Below, piece by piece: positions 49,111 through 61,739 of a stretch of 64,000 nucleotides of DNA (positions within the stretch are counted from its first letter, which is position 1; each line of letters starts with the position of its first letter). The stretch spans positions 252,826,843 to 252,890,842 of the forward strand of contig NC_090989.1 in the NCBI RefSeq assembly GCF_041146395.1. Direction: 5' to 3'. The stretch comes from Eulemur rufifrons. Its lineage: Eukaryota > Chordata > Mammalia > Primates > Lemuridae. A model generated the notes under the pieces. It saw nothing but the letters and a program-made list of their open reading frames with translations. It searched no databases and was not told where the DNA came from. Made by a program: the position numbers and the translations under genes.

Positions 49111-51719
49111 CCTGGAACCCAGGCTTAAAAGAACAGGAGCTACCCATCTGAAACTTATCCTTTTTTTTTTTTAACTGTCACTTTTTAATGCTTTTTTCCT
49201 GATAAACAAGCAAAACCAGCTTTGTCCCAAAGGCGGGAGCAGGTTGCTTTCCAGCCACTTGCTGTGGGGAAAGAGGGGACTGTTCACAACTCCTGCCCTC
49301 ACCCTTGACTGCCAAGGGCCTCTTTCCTGGGGAGTCTGGAAAGGGCGGAGGAAAGAGTCAGGCTGGGCTGGGCTCAGGGAGGCCGCAGAGAGGAGACGAT
49401 GCTGAGGGAGGAGCGTGTCCCAGTAAAAAGCCTGAAGGGAAGAGGCAGGGCGCAGTCCTCAGAATCTTTACAGCCTCCAGGGCCGGGGCAGCCTCCGCCC
49501 CAGCACAAACAGCCCAGCCCTCCCCTCAGCCCTGGGGAGCCAGGCCCAGGCAGCCCCTGCAACCTTTCAACAGCTCTGACCTTTAATTTATTTGAAGTCC
49601 CAAATCTGCCCCTCCCCAGCTTCTACTCTAAAGTCCCTGATTTGCCTCTGGGGTCCCTCAGGCGGGTCTGTAAAGGGCTTGGCACAGTGGATGCTTTGGA
49701 GCAATCTTAGTTCTTTTCTCCTCTTCTTTCCTCGTGTTCTCCCCCTTCAGATCTGACATCTCTGTTTTCCCCTGCTTTCTTCAGCTGTCCCCACGGCGCC
49801 TGGTCTTCCTCCTCCTCGGCCTCCTGGGCTACCCAACGTCTTCTCTGTCATTCCCTTTGTCTCTCACCCTGGGGCTTTGGGGTTGGGAGTTAGGACAGGG
49901 GCTTTGCCTTGGGATCCAGTCTCCCCCGTGATTGGCCCACCCCCGGACTAGTTGTGGGGAATGGGCAGGTACCTTCTCTTCTCAAGCCTGTTTCCCAATG
50001 AAGTGGAAGCTCCCCCAAAAGGTGGTGAGAAGTAAGATGATGCGCAGATGGCCTGCTAGCAGAAGAAAGCAGAAGCACGGACGGGTGGGCCTGCCTCTCC
50101 CTCATTCCGGCACTCTGGGGCTGTGTGGCCTCTCTGAGCCTCAGTTTACCCTCCTACAAAATGAGGGCACAATCCATGCCCTTCCCCCATGGCAGGGTGG
50201 CTGTGAGGGCTTTGCCTGCCTGCCAGGGGATGGGTGGTTTTTCTTTGACTTTTTGCCTATTGTTTATCTGTGTTCTTCAGTCTTTCTACAGAAGTGGGGT
50301 GTGCCTCTTGCTGGGTGTGGTCACTATTGATAACTTGCCTCCCTGGGGCTGAGGCCCTGAGCCGGGGAACCACCTGGGCAGAGGCCACAGAGGGAGGGGA
50401 CTCCCAGGGCTGCCCGAAGTGTGGTTGGAGGGGAGAGCGGGCTCCACTCCTGATTGCCAGAAAGGCCTGCTGTCCCTTCCAGAGAACCCTGGCCCAGGAC
50501 CCTGGCCCTGCTGAGGACACTGCCTGGCTTCAGCTTCTGGGCACAGGAACTTTCACTTTTGTTTCTCTTTACTTCTCACATTCTGGGAGTGCAGTGACCT
50601 AGTTTTTAGCAGCCTTATTTGTCCCTGTCTGCTGAGGAGACTTGGGGCCTGCAGCACCAGGGGGTTCAGGGCAAACTGACCCCAACACTCAGGCTGCCTT
50701 TAAACTCCCTTTCCCCTAGCTATCCACTCACTGCCCTCCTCCCCCTCCTCCTCGGGGGCTCCCGGATGTGCTTAGTTCCTTCTGCCCTGGCCCTTTCTGT
50801 GCCCTTTGCCTGCTCACCTCATGCTTCCTGATGTAGAAACACCTCCTACAGGCAGCCCTTCCTGCCCTCATGCATCCGCGGTCACCACTGCACATGCCAC
50901 TCAGTCTCATGCATCTCCCATGGTGTCCCACGAGACCCACCACGGCCCACCTGGGGCATGGGAACTGGAAGGGACTTTAGGATGGGCCTGGCCAAGCCTG
51001 CCATTCAGGTGGGGACCCTCCTTCACCTTGACTGTGACTGTGTGTACCCATCGGTGCCCTTGCCTGTTCACATACCCTCGTTTCAGTCACGCTGTCTCCT
51101 TAGAGAAGCTCAGGAAACTCCTGCAAGTCTTGGGTCGGTTCATCTTGTCTCCTCCCCCCACCCCGACCCTGATGGGACCTTACAGGATCTCATCTGACCC
51201 AGGGCCTGAATCCCGCTGGGGAGGGCTCGCCTGCTTGCACTCCCCAAGTGGTAGAGTGCTCACTACCACATGAGGTGGCCCCATTCAGTCTTCAGAAAGC
51301 TTTGATCGGGAGGAAGGTCTTTCTCAGGCTGAGTTAATCTGTCGTCCTACCCTTTCCACCCATTGGCCCCAGCTTTTCCCTCTGGGGCCCCAGAATTCAT
51401 CAGGGGCCTCCACTGTGTCTTGCAGAGTGTAATCTTCTGTAGGGTGAGCTTACCCAGCACTCGAACACTAAGACTCTATTTCCAGCCTCTGAATACACTT
51501 CAGATCACCACTGCCTCTCACACAGAGCAGGGCCCGGGCTGGGGAAGCAGCCCATGGCCCAGGGGCCTGTGGGTTTCTGTTGGCCATACCACCCTGCTGA
51601 CTCCTTCTTAACCTGTCCTCAGCCTCCAGCGGGCTCCTGCCATCTCCCCATGAAATAGTCCTTAAAAGCCTCTGTGACTCCTTATCCCAAATACCACATT
51701 AACATGCTAAACCTGAAAT
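49111..51719. other. GLIPR2 intron 1, GC-rich stretch with little recognised
   Basis: A MIR-like piece in + orientation lies at about 50105-50190 (ggctgtgtggcctctctgag, ctcagtttaccctcctacaa). Several open frames reflect base composition only. No exon of GLIPR2 is expected here. Confidence 0.4.
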
Positions 51720-51905
51720 CTTTTTTTTTTTATTGCAGTAAAAAACACATGACATGAAATGTACCATCTTAATCCATTTTTAAGTGTGCTGTACAGCAGT
51801 ATGATGTATACTCACACTGTTGTGAAACAGCTCCAGACCTTTCTCATCTCGTAAAACTGAAACTCTATATCCATGATTAAACAACACCTCTCCCTTTTCT
51901 CCTCC
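51720..51905 (-). mobile_element. Old L1 3'-end fragment
   Basis: T run, then gtaaaaaacacatgacatg, tgtaccatcttaatccattt and ctcacactgttgtgaaacag. Confidence 0.6.
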
Positions 51906-52689
51906 TCCCGGGAGACCTGAAATCTTTTGTGTTTCCTATCAACTAGGGCTTGTTCTGCCTCTTGGCCACAAAGACCTGATACTTCAGGTTTAGCTCCACC
52001 CTCTGCCTTACGCCTAGTCACCATTACCAGTTTTCACCTCCATGCCTTTGTCATCATTTTGTATCCCCATCTCTGCCTGTCAACCCAAACCTCCCAAATC
52101 CTGGGATTCAGACATCCCCCCCATCATCCCTCCCCCACCACACATTACTGTGACTGGATCTCACTGGACGGCCTTGCTGAGACCCAGAGTCCACTTACTC
52201 TTTATTTAAGAGTCTACTTCCTCTTTATCAGAAAGCCCTTGGACAGCTCCACCCGTGCAGTTGTGACCTGCAGTTATCTCCACCTCCTGGGTCTGCAGAT
52301 AGCCCCAACCCCCCTTAGGCCAAGCCCTGGGTCTTCTTCCCCTCATCTCATGTCCCCTCAGAGGTCTCATGGGATTTGATTTGAAGGCCCAGGGGGCCTT
52401 GCTTTGGGAGAAGGATCGAGGACTCCCTGTTGGATCATCTCCTAGCCTTGGGTGAAAGGCAGCAGAGGAAAAGAAAGGCACTGGTGAATATGTGATCTGG
52501 GACAGAGGAAGGAGTGTGGCACTTCCTTTATGCTCTGGTTTACACCCTTCCTGCCACTACCCACAGCCAGCCCTCATGAGACAGGCTTCTGGCCAGGGGG
52601 GACCAACTCCATGTAAGGGCCCTCTGTGGTCCTCACCCACAATGCACCCAACTCACCTCCATTTCTACAGAGGGGAACTCCCAGGTCCC
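51906..52689. other. GLIPR2 intron 1 stretch, nothing recognised
   Basis: No supported feature. Confidence 0.4.
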
Positions 52690-52985
52690 TAAGGCTGGTG
52701 CTCAGTGCCTTCACCATCTTAGCCTGGCTAGCTCCTGTCCATACATCTTTGGGGCCTCAAATCAGGGGTCACCTCCTTCCTGATCCCCCAGACCATGCTA
52801 GATCGATCTTCTCCAAGTTCCTCTTGAACTTGTGCTTACCTGCATCTTGGCACCTATCGCACACCTAGTATCTGTTTACAGGGCTGTCTCCCTTCTGTGT
52901 GTGAGCTCTTTGAGGGCAGGATATGGCTGATTTGTCTCTGGATCCCTAGGATGCAAAGTGGGACCTGGCACAAGGAAGGCACTTT
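52690..52985 (+). mobile_element. L2 3'-end fragment
   Basis: acctccttcctgatccccca, tgtgagctctttgagggcag and aaggaaggcacttt, the L2 3' end. Confidence 0.65.
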
Positions 52986-52989
52986 GAGA

Positions 52990-53225
52990 ACAGATCGATG
53001 GAGGATAGTTGGATGGATGATGTTGGATGCATGTTGAATGGATAGATAGATGGAGGATGGATGGAAGATATTGGATGGATGGATGGATGGATGGATAGAA
53101 GATATTGGGTGGATGGGTGGAGAATGTTGGAGGAATGGGTGATGTTAGATGAATTTTAAATGGATGGATGGAAAATATTGAATGGATGGATGGGTGGACG
53201 GATGTATGGATGAATGGAGGACATT
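52990..53225 (+). repeat. Degenerate (TGGA)n minisatellite
   Basis: About 235 bp of tgga/atgg units with embedded higher-order blocks such as gaagatattgg. It directly follows an L2 3' end. Confidence 0.85.
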
Positions 53226-53465
53226 GGGGTTCCATTTCAGATCCAAATTGGTGTGGTATTTGTTCACTATTGACCTTGCTTGCCCTTGGCTTCACCCACC
53301 TATTCTCTCCCTAACCATAGCCTTCTTGACCTTGCCCTTTCTGAAGTCATGACCCAATTGGGCATGGGCTCCACCTCTTCCCTTCCTTCAGCACTGGGCC
53401 CACTGATCACAACATTCACCCTCCTATCACCACCACTTTCTTTTCTACACTCTTCCCTTACTCTG

Positions 53466-54905
53466 TGTCTTAGTCTGTTTTTTGCTGCTATAATAGAATA
53501 CCACAGATTGTGTAATTTATAAAGAACAGGCCGGGCGCAGTGGCTCACGCCTGTAATCCTAGCACTCTGGGAGGCCAAGGTGGGCGGATCCTTTGAGCTC
53601 AGGAGTTCGAGACCAGCCTGAGCAAGAGCGAGACCCCACCTCTACTAAAAATAGAAAGAAATTATATGGACAGCTAAAAATATATATAGAAAAAATTAGC
53701 CGGGCATGGTGGCACATGCCTGTAGTCCCAGCTACTCGGGAGGCTGAGACAGGAGGATCACTTGAGCTCAGGAGTTTGAGGTTGCTGTGAGCTAGGCTGA
53801 CGCCACGGCACTCACTCTAGCCTGGGCAACAGAGTGAGACTCTGTCTCAAAAAAAAAAAAAAAAAAAAAAAGGAACAGAATTTTATTTGGCTTATGGTTC
53901 TGAAGACTGGGAAGTCCAACAGCATGGCACCAGCATCTGGCAAGGACTTCATGCTGCATTATCACATGGTAGAAGGGCAGAAGGGCAAGCAAGCATGCAA
54001 GACAGAGAGAGAAGATCAGGCCAAGCTCTTCCTTATATCAGGAGCCCACTCCCTCAATAACAGAATTAATCCATTCATTAGGGCAGAGCCCTCATGACCA
54101 ATCACCTCTTCAAGGTCCCACCTCTCAAAACTGTTAAACTGGCAATTAAATTTGAACATCAGTTTTAGAGGGGACATTCTAACCATAGCATTCCATCCCT
54201 GGCCCCCTAAAACTCACGTCCTTCTCACATAAAATAAATTAATTCCATCCTAATAGTCCCAAGTCTTAGCTCATTCCAGTACCAACTCAAAAGTCCAAAG
54301 TCTCCTGTAAATTGGATGTGGATGAAACTCAAGGCACAATTCATCTTGATTCCTCTAGCTGTGGGCCTGTGAAGTCAAAACAAGTTATCTATTTCCAAAA
54401 TATTAATACATTGGTGGGATAGGTATGGGATAGACATTCCCATTCCAAAAGGGAGAAATAGGAGAGAAGAAAGGGTTAACTGGTCCTAACTAAGTCCAAA
54501 GCCCAACAGGGAAAGCATTAAATCTTAAGGCTGGGGAATAATCTCCTTTGACTCTGTGTCCTACCTTCTGGGCACACTGGGATGGGGGTGGGGCCCCCAA
54601 CGCCTCAGGCAGCCTCACCCCTGCAGCTTTGTAGCACTCAGTCCACACTTCATCCCTCTCAGGTTGGAATCTCGAGTCTGTGGCTTTCCCAGGGTGGTGC
54701 TGTATGCTGGTGGCTCTACAGCTCTGTGGTCTTGGGAGTGGCCCCACTTCTACAGCTCCACTGTGTATTTCCCCAGTGGGAACCCTGCGGTGGCTCTGCC
54801 CCATGGCAGGTTTCTGCCTGGGCCCTTAGGTTGTCCGATAGGATGGTGCCTGCCACATTGAGGACAGACCTTCCCCACCTAGTCCATGGCAATCTCCTCT
54901 AGAAA
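53466..54905 (-). mobile_element. MaLR-type LTR plus partial internal sequence
   Basis: On the minus strand the LTR begins tgctatggttagaatgtccc (54190) and ends in ca (53466). Its words gaccttgaagaggtgattgg and gaaccataagccaaataaa match mammalian MaLR LTRs. 54191-54905 continues as MaLR internal sequence (actcaaaagtccaaagtctc, gataatctcctttgactctg-like words). It carries no usable viral coding sequence. Confidence 0.7.
53529..53871 (+). mobile_element. Lemur-type Alu inserted in the MaLR LTR
   Basis: Full length from ggccgggcgcagtggctcac to a run of about 23 A. The LTR words on both sides (ataaagaaca | ggaacagaattttattt) join across it. Confidence 0.92.
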
Positions 54906-55529
54906 CACTTGCACAGACACACCCCAAAATCATGCTTTAGCAGTTCCCTAGGTCTTCCTGATTCCAGTCAAAGTGATACCAAAAATTAACCATGTCACTC
55001 CACTTCCCCATTGCTGCCCTTTCCTCTTTGTCATCTGTCCCTCTGTCTCCTTGGTTTCACCCTCCAGGGTGGGCACCCTCCTCCGCAGCCAGCTGCTTCT
55101 TTCTGGACCCCCAACTCTAGCCCTTTCCAGTCCCCACCGCCCACCATGGGTTCTTGCCGAAGTCCTGTTGCCGGCTGTCCAGGCCCCCAAACCTGCTGTG
55201 CACCTCCAGAAACACAAATCTGAGCAGCTCACTCCCCTGCTCCCATTCAGGGCTTGCGTTGCCTTGGATAGAGACCCAAATCCCTAATATGGCCCATAAG
55301 GGCCCACGTAATCCACGGGGTTAGGCATGCAGAGATATGGAGGCTGGTGCTGGGTGGAGACAGGACGAGCAGCAGAGTGGAGCGGGGCCACTTGGAGGGA
55401 GTGCCAGGTGTCAGAAGGGAGCAGCAGCCCAGCATGTGGCTGGGGTTTGAGTGGTGTTGCTCTGAAGCCGTTATACTTTGGTGGATCTTTCCCTGCACTG
55501 GGCCATTCTCTGTCTTGCAATCATTCCAG

Positions 55530-55638
55530 CTTCCAAACAATTTCATAACGAGGTCCTGAAGGCCCACAATGAGTACCGACAGCAGCACGGTGTCCCCCCA
55601 CTGAAGCTCTGCAAGAAGCTCAACCAGGAGGCTCAGCA
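55530..55638 (+). CDS. GLIPR2: GLIPR2 exon 2: start of CAP domain
   Basis: 109 coding bases, residues 5-41, acceptor cattccag, donor gtgagt. The translation is [20 protein letters not shown], then [15 protein letters not shown]. This is the first helix of the CAP (CRISP/antigen 5/PR-1) fold, with the typical HNEYR motif and the PPL turn. Gln replaces remembered human Lys in EYRQKHG, and Lys and Gln replace Asn and Arg in KNLNREAQ. Confidence 0.96.
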
Positions 55639-55734
55639 GTGAGTGTCCCCAGCACACTCGGGTGGCTCGGGCCCTCCATGGTGCTGCTGCTGCTGCAGTC
55701 TTGGAGGAGTCCAGGGTGATTGGAGGGACATGGG

Positions 55735-55850
55735 TTTTGGGGTCAGGTACAGCCAAGCTTGAATAACCACTGTACCACTCACTTAGGCAGGTCCCTTTGT
55801 TCCTCTGAGCCTCAGTTTGCCCCTCTGTAAAAGGGGGCTGTTGGGAGGCT
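55735..55850 (+). mobile_element. MIR fragment in GLIPR2 intron 2
   Basis: gtaccactcacttaggcagg, tgagcctcagtttgcccctc and tgtaaaaggggg. Confidence 0.65.
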
Positions 55851-55994
55851 CAGAAGCACGCGGGTGTGCTGCTCCTCTACCTCATCTGTGCGCCCCGGGC
55901 AGGGAAGGAAGCTCAGCCACACTAGCTTGGGCTCATACTTTGGGGGGTTCTCAGGGCTGTGCCCACCCTGAGGAAGCCCTGTGGACCCCGGCAG

Positions 55995-56098
55995 GTATTC
56001 TGAGGCCCTGGCCAGCACGAGGATCCTCAAGCACAGCCCAGAGTCCAGCCGCGGCCAGTGTGGGGAGAACCTTGCATGGGCATCCTACGATCAAACAG
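55995..56098 (+). CDS. GLIPR2: GLIPR2 exon 3: CAP domain, His54 and Glu65
   Basis: 104 coding bases, residues 41-76, acceptor cggcag, donor gtgggt. The translation is [20 protein letters not shown], then [14 protein letters not shown]. It contains His54 (LKHS) and Glu65 (CGENLAWA), two of the four residues lining the CAP cavity. GENLAW is the conserved CAP motif. Confidence 0.97.
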
Positions 56099-57074
56099 GT
56101 GGGTCGCTTTCTTGGCTCCCCTCCTCTCCACCGGAGCTGGACCTAGGACAGGGTCTCCTCACACCCTTCCTTGCCCCAGCGCCCTCCATAGTTTAGCCAT
56201 GGTGTGGCCACAAGTCCAGAAAGGGAAAGGAAACCCGGAACTCCGAATCTGCTCCCAGGCTGACTTCAGTTCACCACAAGGTCTCTGGTGGCCGGCTCAG
56301 GGCCAGGCCTGTGCTGGGTGCCAGGGACACAGAGATGAGTCAGACTGACCGCCCCCACCCCCCCCTTACGGAGGAGCTCCCAGGCCGAGGAGTGGGGGTA
56401 GGGGAGACAGACTGAGTCTGTCCTAAGTCTCAGCCTGATGCTGTGGGCACCAAAGCGTCCCCAGCTACCAAGAAATTTTACTTTCTTTACCTTTTTCTAA
56501 TTTTTTTAAGTGTTAATGTATTGCTTTTGTACCTGGAGAAAAGCAATAGAGCCTTTTCCATTTTTGAAAAAACAAGAAATAATGGAAAAGACAATTCCTC
56601 CATCGAAGGTCTGAGTCTGGAATGATCCCACCACACTGACTACACATTCTTGAGCTTCCTGGCTCCAAAGGCCCTGAAGTGGCTTTTTAGGAAGAGCATT
56701 GGAGAGAGCTATCTGGATCTCTGAAGCTTCCTCCAAACCCCAGCCGGGGGATGACTCACTCCCTCCCTGACCTCACGTTCCTGGGAGCTCCCAGGGGAAG
56801 CCCCCTGAGTCCTCCCGGCTTCCCCAGCACAGCCTGAGCGAGGGCTCCCTGCACAGCGCGGCCCACGGTGCCCACTCTGAAAGAGGTGTGGGCTGTGACT
56901 CCCTCCCCAGGCCCAGGTGGTGGCCCTTGCTGGCCCGGGAGAAGGGCACGGGATGGGAAAGTGGGCAGTCGGAAGGCAGGGTTCATCCCGGCCTTGCGCT
57001 GGCTCCCTGAGGAGCCTTGAGCAAGACACTACCCTGTGTGGCCTCTACGGACAGGGGGTTGGGTAGGTGATCTC
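56099..57074. other. GLIPR2 intron 3, first half, nothing recognised
   Basis: No repeat or exon supported. Confidence 0.4.
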
Positions 57075-57375
57075 TAAGGCCGTGGTTCCCTACTCTGACC
57101 ACACATTGGAATCTTTTATGGAGTCTTGAAAAAAAAAGCCAGTGCCTGGATCTGTCCTCCAGGGATACTGGCGCAGTCAGTCTGAGGAAGGACCCAGGCA
57201 CTAGTGGGTTTTAAACGCTCTCCGGGTGAGGGTAATGTGTGTAGACCATGGCTCAGCAGCAGCACCTGGGGACAGAGAGGCAGAACCACAGGTCCCTCCC
57301 TAGACCTACTGAGATGAGAATCTGCATTTTGACAAGATCCCCAGGTGATTCATGCACATGTTAAGTTTTGAGACT
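57075..57375. mobile_element. MER5-like hAT MITE piece(s)
   Basis: gacctactgagatgagaatc, ttgacaagatccccaggtga and atgttaagttttgaga are the MER5A end; a related start (gtggttccctactctgacca) lies 230 bases before. Possibly two overlapping copies. Confidence 0.5.
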
Positions 57376-57968
57376 GACTGCCCTGAAGTCCAAGGCTCCC
57401 GGCACTGGCTCTGAGATCAGCAGCTTCCAGGGTACTGCCGTCTCATATCACCACCTGTGGCCAGTGGACGCTCCAGGCCAGGGCCCTCCTGCCTGCAGTG
57501 GAGACCCTTGGCTTGCCGGCCCAATTGTCTTTTACTCTGTGCCGTTTGAGGAGCCACACATGGGGTGGGATGAGCGCAGAGTCTCCCAGAAACTCCGAGC
57601 GTCATTAGAAGACCCTTGAAGTACATTACATTCGACCTTTTTGTTGTACAGAGGCCCAGAGAGGGGAAGGCCTTGCCCAGGACTACACCGCGAGTCAGTG
57701 GTGGGGGTTGGGGGAGACGCAGATGCAGGTTCCCTGACCCAGGCCAGGCTCTTCCCAACCCCCAAGAAGGCCCACTCTCAGCCTGGACAGCTTGCGGGCA
57801 GGAGTCCTAGGTGTCTGCAAGGAGCACCCAAGGTGTTTCAGCTCTTTGGTGCTTTATCAGACGTCTAATTGCAGGATGGGTGGTTTGGGGTTGATGGGAG
57901 AAGATGCAGGGAATAGGGAGTGGGTGGATTTTGTTGCTGAGTTTTAGAACAATGTCGTTTCCATACAG
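57376..57968. other. GLIPR2 intron 3, second half
   Basis: A short MIR-like piece at about 57645-57700; otherwise unrecognised up to the exon 4 acceptor. Confidence 0.4.
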
Positions 57969-58046
57969 GAAAGGAGGTGGCTGATAGATGGTACAGCGAG
58001 ATCAAGAACTACAACTTCCAGCAGCCTGGCTTCACCTCGGGGACTG
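57969..58046 (+). CDS. GLIPR2: GLIPR2 exon 4: CAP domain, Glu86
   Basis: 78 coding bases, residues 76-102, acceptor catacag, donor gtgagt. The translation is [20 protein letters not shown], then FTSGT. Glu86 in WYSEIKNY is the third cavity residue. The fourth, His103, would be the second codon of exon 5 outside the window. All exon 4 residues agree with the human protein as remembered. Confidence 0.96.
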
Positions 58047-59999
58047 GTGAGTGACGGGGTCTCACCAGCAGCCAGCCCTGGGAAGTTCTACCTCTTCCAT
58101 ATTTCTCTGGCTTGACCTTGCCCAAAGGGCAAAGCTCTCCTTTCCCCAGCACCTTCCCAACCACCCCCATGCACCCCTCCACCTGAGAGCGCCCCAGCCC
58201 TGAGCCCTGCCCCAGCAGCTCAGGGCCCCGCGCTTCATGGACTGGATCACAGGAGACTGGATTTTAAAAGCCGCTTAGAGCTCCACTCCTGTGTCGGTGC
58301 CTCAGCACCTTTAGCTGGTCACCCTGTTTCCTCCAACTCTTCCTCCTCCCAGCAGCCTGAACGCTTCTACCCCCTGTGCAGCGGTGCTCTCCTGATTAAA
58401 CTGCCAGGGCTCCCTGGGGGCGTCAGGGAGGGGCCTCTTCCACACCTGGCCCCCTCCCCACGGCGCTCCCCACCCTCCGCCTCCCCGGCATTTTCCCTTC
58501 CCCTTTCACCCTAGTTTGTGGTTCAGGTGAGCTTGGGATGCAGAAACGCTGGATCTAGTCTCAGCTCGGGCACTATTTGTTGTATGAACTTGGGTCAGTT
58601 CCCATCCTTCCCTGTCCCCAAGGGAGAGGGACAAGGTGGTGGCCTCTAAGGGACATTATCAGGCTGGTGGTTCAGAGCAGGGAGGAGCCTTCCATGGGGC
58701 CCATGCCTTTCTCTAGGCCTCCTCGATGGTAAGAAACGGGACCACTTAGCTGACCCTGTGCCCTAGGCCTCACCGGGCCCTTGTCTTTCCTCAGAACCGA
58801 TTCGGACTCCACCTGGGGCCCAGGCTGGTGTGAAAGGGGGTGTGAGTTTCTCTGACCAGAAGGCACTAGGGAAACTGAAAAGGGGGTTCTGTGCCCACCC
58901 CACCCCTGTCCCACCCACAGGAGCCCCCTGTGACCTTCCACCCTCTGGAGGTTGCTTCAGAGGCAGGAAGTGACACGTTCTCAGAGCCAGTCACCGTTTC
59001 CTGTCGTTTGTTGCCCAGCCGTTTGGAGCAGGGGTTCTCGCAACCGCAACCATGTGGTAGGACTCTGGGCAGAGGTAGAGGCATCTGCTGAGGCTTCTTT
59101 CCTCTCAGCTAACTCCTGCGGGCCCCAGGCCAGGGAGGCTGCTGTCAGTGAGAACTGCTGGCTCAGGGCCGAGATATTCGGGGGCGGCAGCAGTAACAGC
59201 CTCCTACCAGTGAGTGAGGATGTGTAGGCAGAACCTGTCTTCTGTTAGTAAAGATCAGTCTCCAGAAGGCGTTTTATTTCTTAGCTTCTGGATTTGCTTT
59301 AGCCGTGAGCAAGATTCTTGAGCAATCGGACCTGTGTCAGAGCGAGTTGTTAGTGCTGTTCGTGTGTGTGCACAGCACAGGATAGTTCTAAAGGGCCTCC
59401 ACATCCACCACCATGTAAGCCTCATAACACCACTTGAAAGTAGAGCTTTATTCTACCCATTTTGCAGAGAGGGAAACTGAGGCCTACAAAAGACAACAGG
59501 CTTTTCTCGTGCCTTCTGCCCCTGTTCTGATGCTTTTTCCATGGCCTCTGCTCCAAGGTGGGAATCTCAAAAGAGTCAGCAGCTGAGAATGGGGCTCAGG
59601 TTTTCATGATCACTGACTGCCTGTTTCACCCCTCACCCCACATCCCACGATCCTAAAGAGGAAAACCCCAGGGGCAGGCAGCCCCTGTGCCAGCGGGAAA
59701 TGCCTGGGACAGACTAAGCCTGATCCTAAGACAGGAGTTGGGCTCTGGGTGGTGTCATAATTGGGGCTTGCAAGACCCTTAAAGATCCTCAGGCCCACCC
59801 TGCCTCAGCCTCCCCCAGACCCTGTGCCCGCCTTCTTCTTGCTGCACCATTTTTCAGGGATTCCCTGACCTGAGTCCATGTTGTAGGTGACAGGGCTTTT
59901 GAAATATCCTGTAATCCATCCCCGCCCCCGTCCCCACCCAGGCCAGCATCTTGTGATGACCACTGTCCTCAACTATGTGCTGAATGGAGAGAAATGATT
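58047..59999. other. GLIPR2 intron 4, first part
   Basis: MIR-like pieces at about 58530-58650 (+, ttgtatgaacttgggtcagt) and 59400-59490 (-, cattttgcagagagggaaac). No exon 5 signature (a Gly-His-Phe-Thr coding start) was seen. Confidence 0.45.
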
Positions 60000-60400
60000 T
60001 CTTATAATTACTTTGATATATTCTGTTTAAATAGGTAGGTTTGTTTACTTATTCTGAATGAATAGTATGTTTACATGATATGAAAACTGATATAAGCCAG
60101 AAGGTTTTCCTTCCAGCCCTGACCTCCAGCACTTTCCCTCCCAAGAGGCAACCAGAGATACCAGTTGCCTGTGTATCATCCTGGAGTTATTCTGAGCTTT
60201 TGCCAGCATTTGTGAATCCGTGTTCTCTTTCCGCCTTTTTCACACTCTGGTGTCACAGTATATGGTCTGTTTTACACTTGTCAGAGATTGTTCCATATCA
60301 GTACAAAAAGAGCTCGCTCATTCTGTCTTGCTGTTGCCCATTATTCCCTTGCAAGGATACGCTGTAACTTATTTAATATGTTTTTCAAAGGTATATTCTA
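60000..60400 (-). mobile_element. Old L1-like fragment
   Basis: tccatatcagtacaaaaaga and agctcgctcattctgtcttg resemble inverted old L1 sequence. Low certainty. Confidence 0.35.
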
Positions 60401-61122
60401 GAAATTTTGAGTCCATAGCAGGAAAGAGGATGTGATCCCTTGAGGAAAAAGAGAAAGAAAAAGGAACCTTTGTAAGTAGAGTTAGAAACCAGTGTGTATC
60501 TGATGGTTGCTAAGGAAGTTGTGTCCTTTAATTAATCTCTGCATACCCATAACTTAATTATCTCTGTGCAGACAGAAACCTCCCCAGTAAGAGGAAAGAT
60601 TGCTCAGCCTCATCTGTTTGGAAAAAGCTGCCACGGGCATTTGGGCTGCTGATGTGCACTTTGTGCCTGTAATTTGCTTGGCAACCAGTGGATAAATGGC
60701 AGCTTCTTCCTTTTCTGGGAGACAGAGAGAGGGGGTGGGTCAAAGGCCAAAGCATGTGATCCCTTGAGAGAGGCTTGTGTGAGAAAGGGCTTGAGGCTGA
60801 GTGAGCAGACGGCCTCATAGAAGCAGTGACACTTGGCAAAGCTGCTGGGAGCCTGGAGCTGTGACTCAAAAGTATAAGAACCAAGGGTAGATTTGAAAGA
60901 AAGAAAGAAACAAACAAACAAACAAAAGACCAAGGGTGTTCTTATACTATTTTGAACAAATTGGCAAGAAGGGTTTCTCTTCTATTCTGAACATAAAACC
61001 AGAGTTTATGAAGTAGCAGTTAATACAAATTTAAAGGTAAGTGATAAAGATGCACAATTGTACTTAGGATTTGTTTGAATTCTTGCTTCAATTCTATCAT
61101 ATTAACTATATGGATTAGTGTT
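60401..61122. other. GLIPR2 intron 4 stretch
   Basis: Contains (gaaa)n/(caaa)n at 60896-60926. Nothing else recognised. Confidence 0.4.
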
Positions 61123-61131
61123 TAAATTTGG

Positions 61132-61545
<414 letters not shown>

Positions 61546-61739
61546 TAAATTTAAAAATTATAAAAATGTAGTTCAACTGAGGGGAAAAAACGGAATTTAA
61601 TTAATAAACCATTTTTTTAGTGCTTACCATATGCAAGATGCAATGGGAAGTACCAACTTTCTCTGTTTCCTGAAGGATGAGAAGAGTGTGGACACCAGTA
61701 TCTGTCTGTCTGTCTGTCTCTCTTTCTCCCTCTGTTCAA

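Noticed and set aside
55247..55756. 169-codon minus-strand open frame over GLIPR2 exon 2
   Set aside because: It is antisense to a confirmed exon with correct splice sites and has no recognisable domain.
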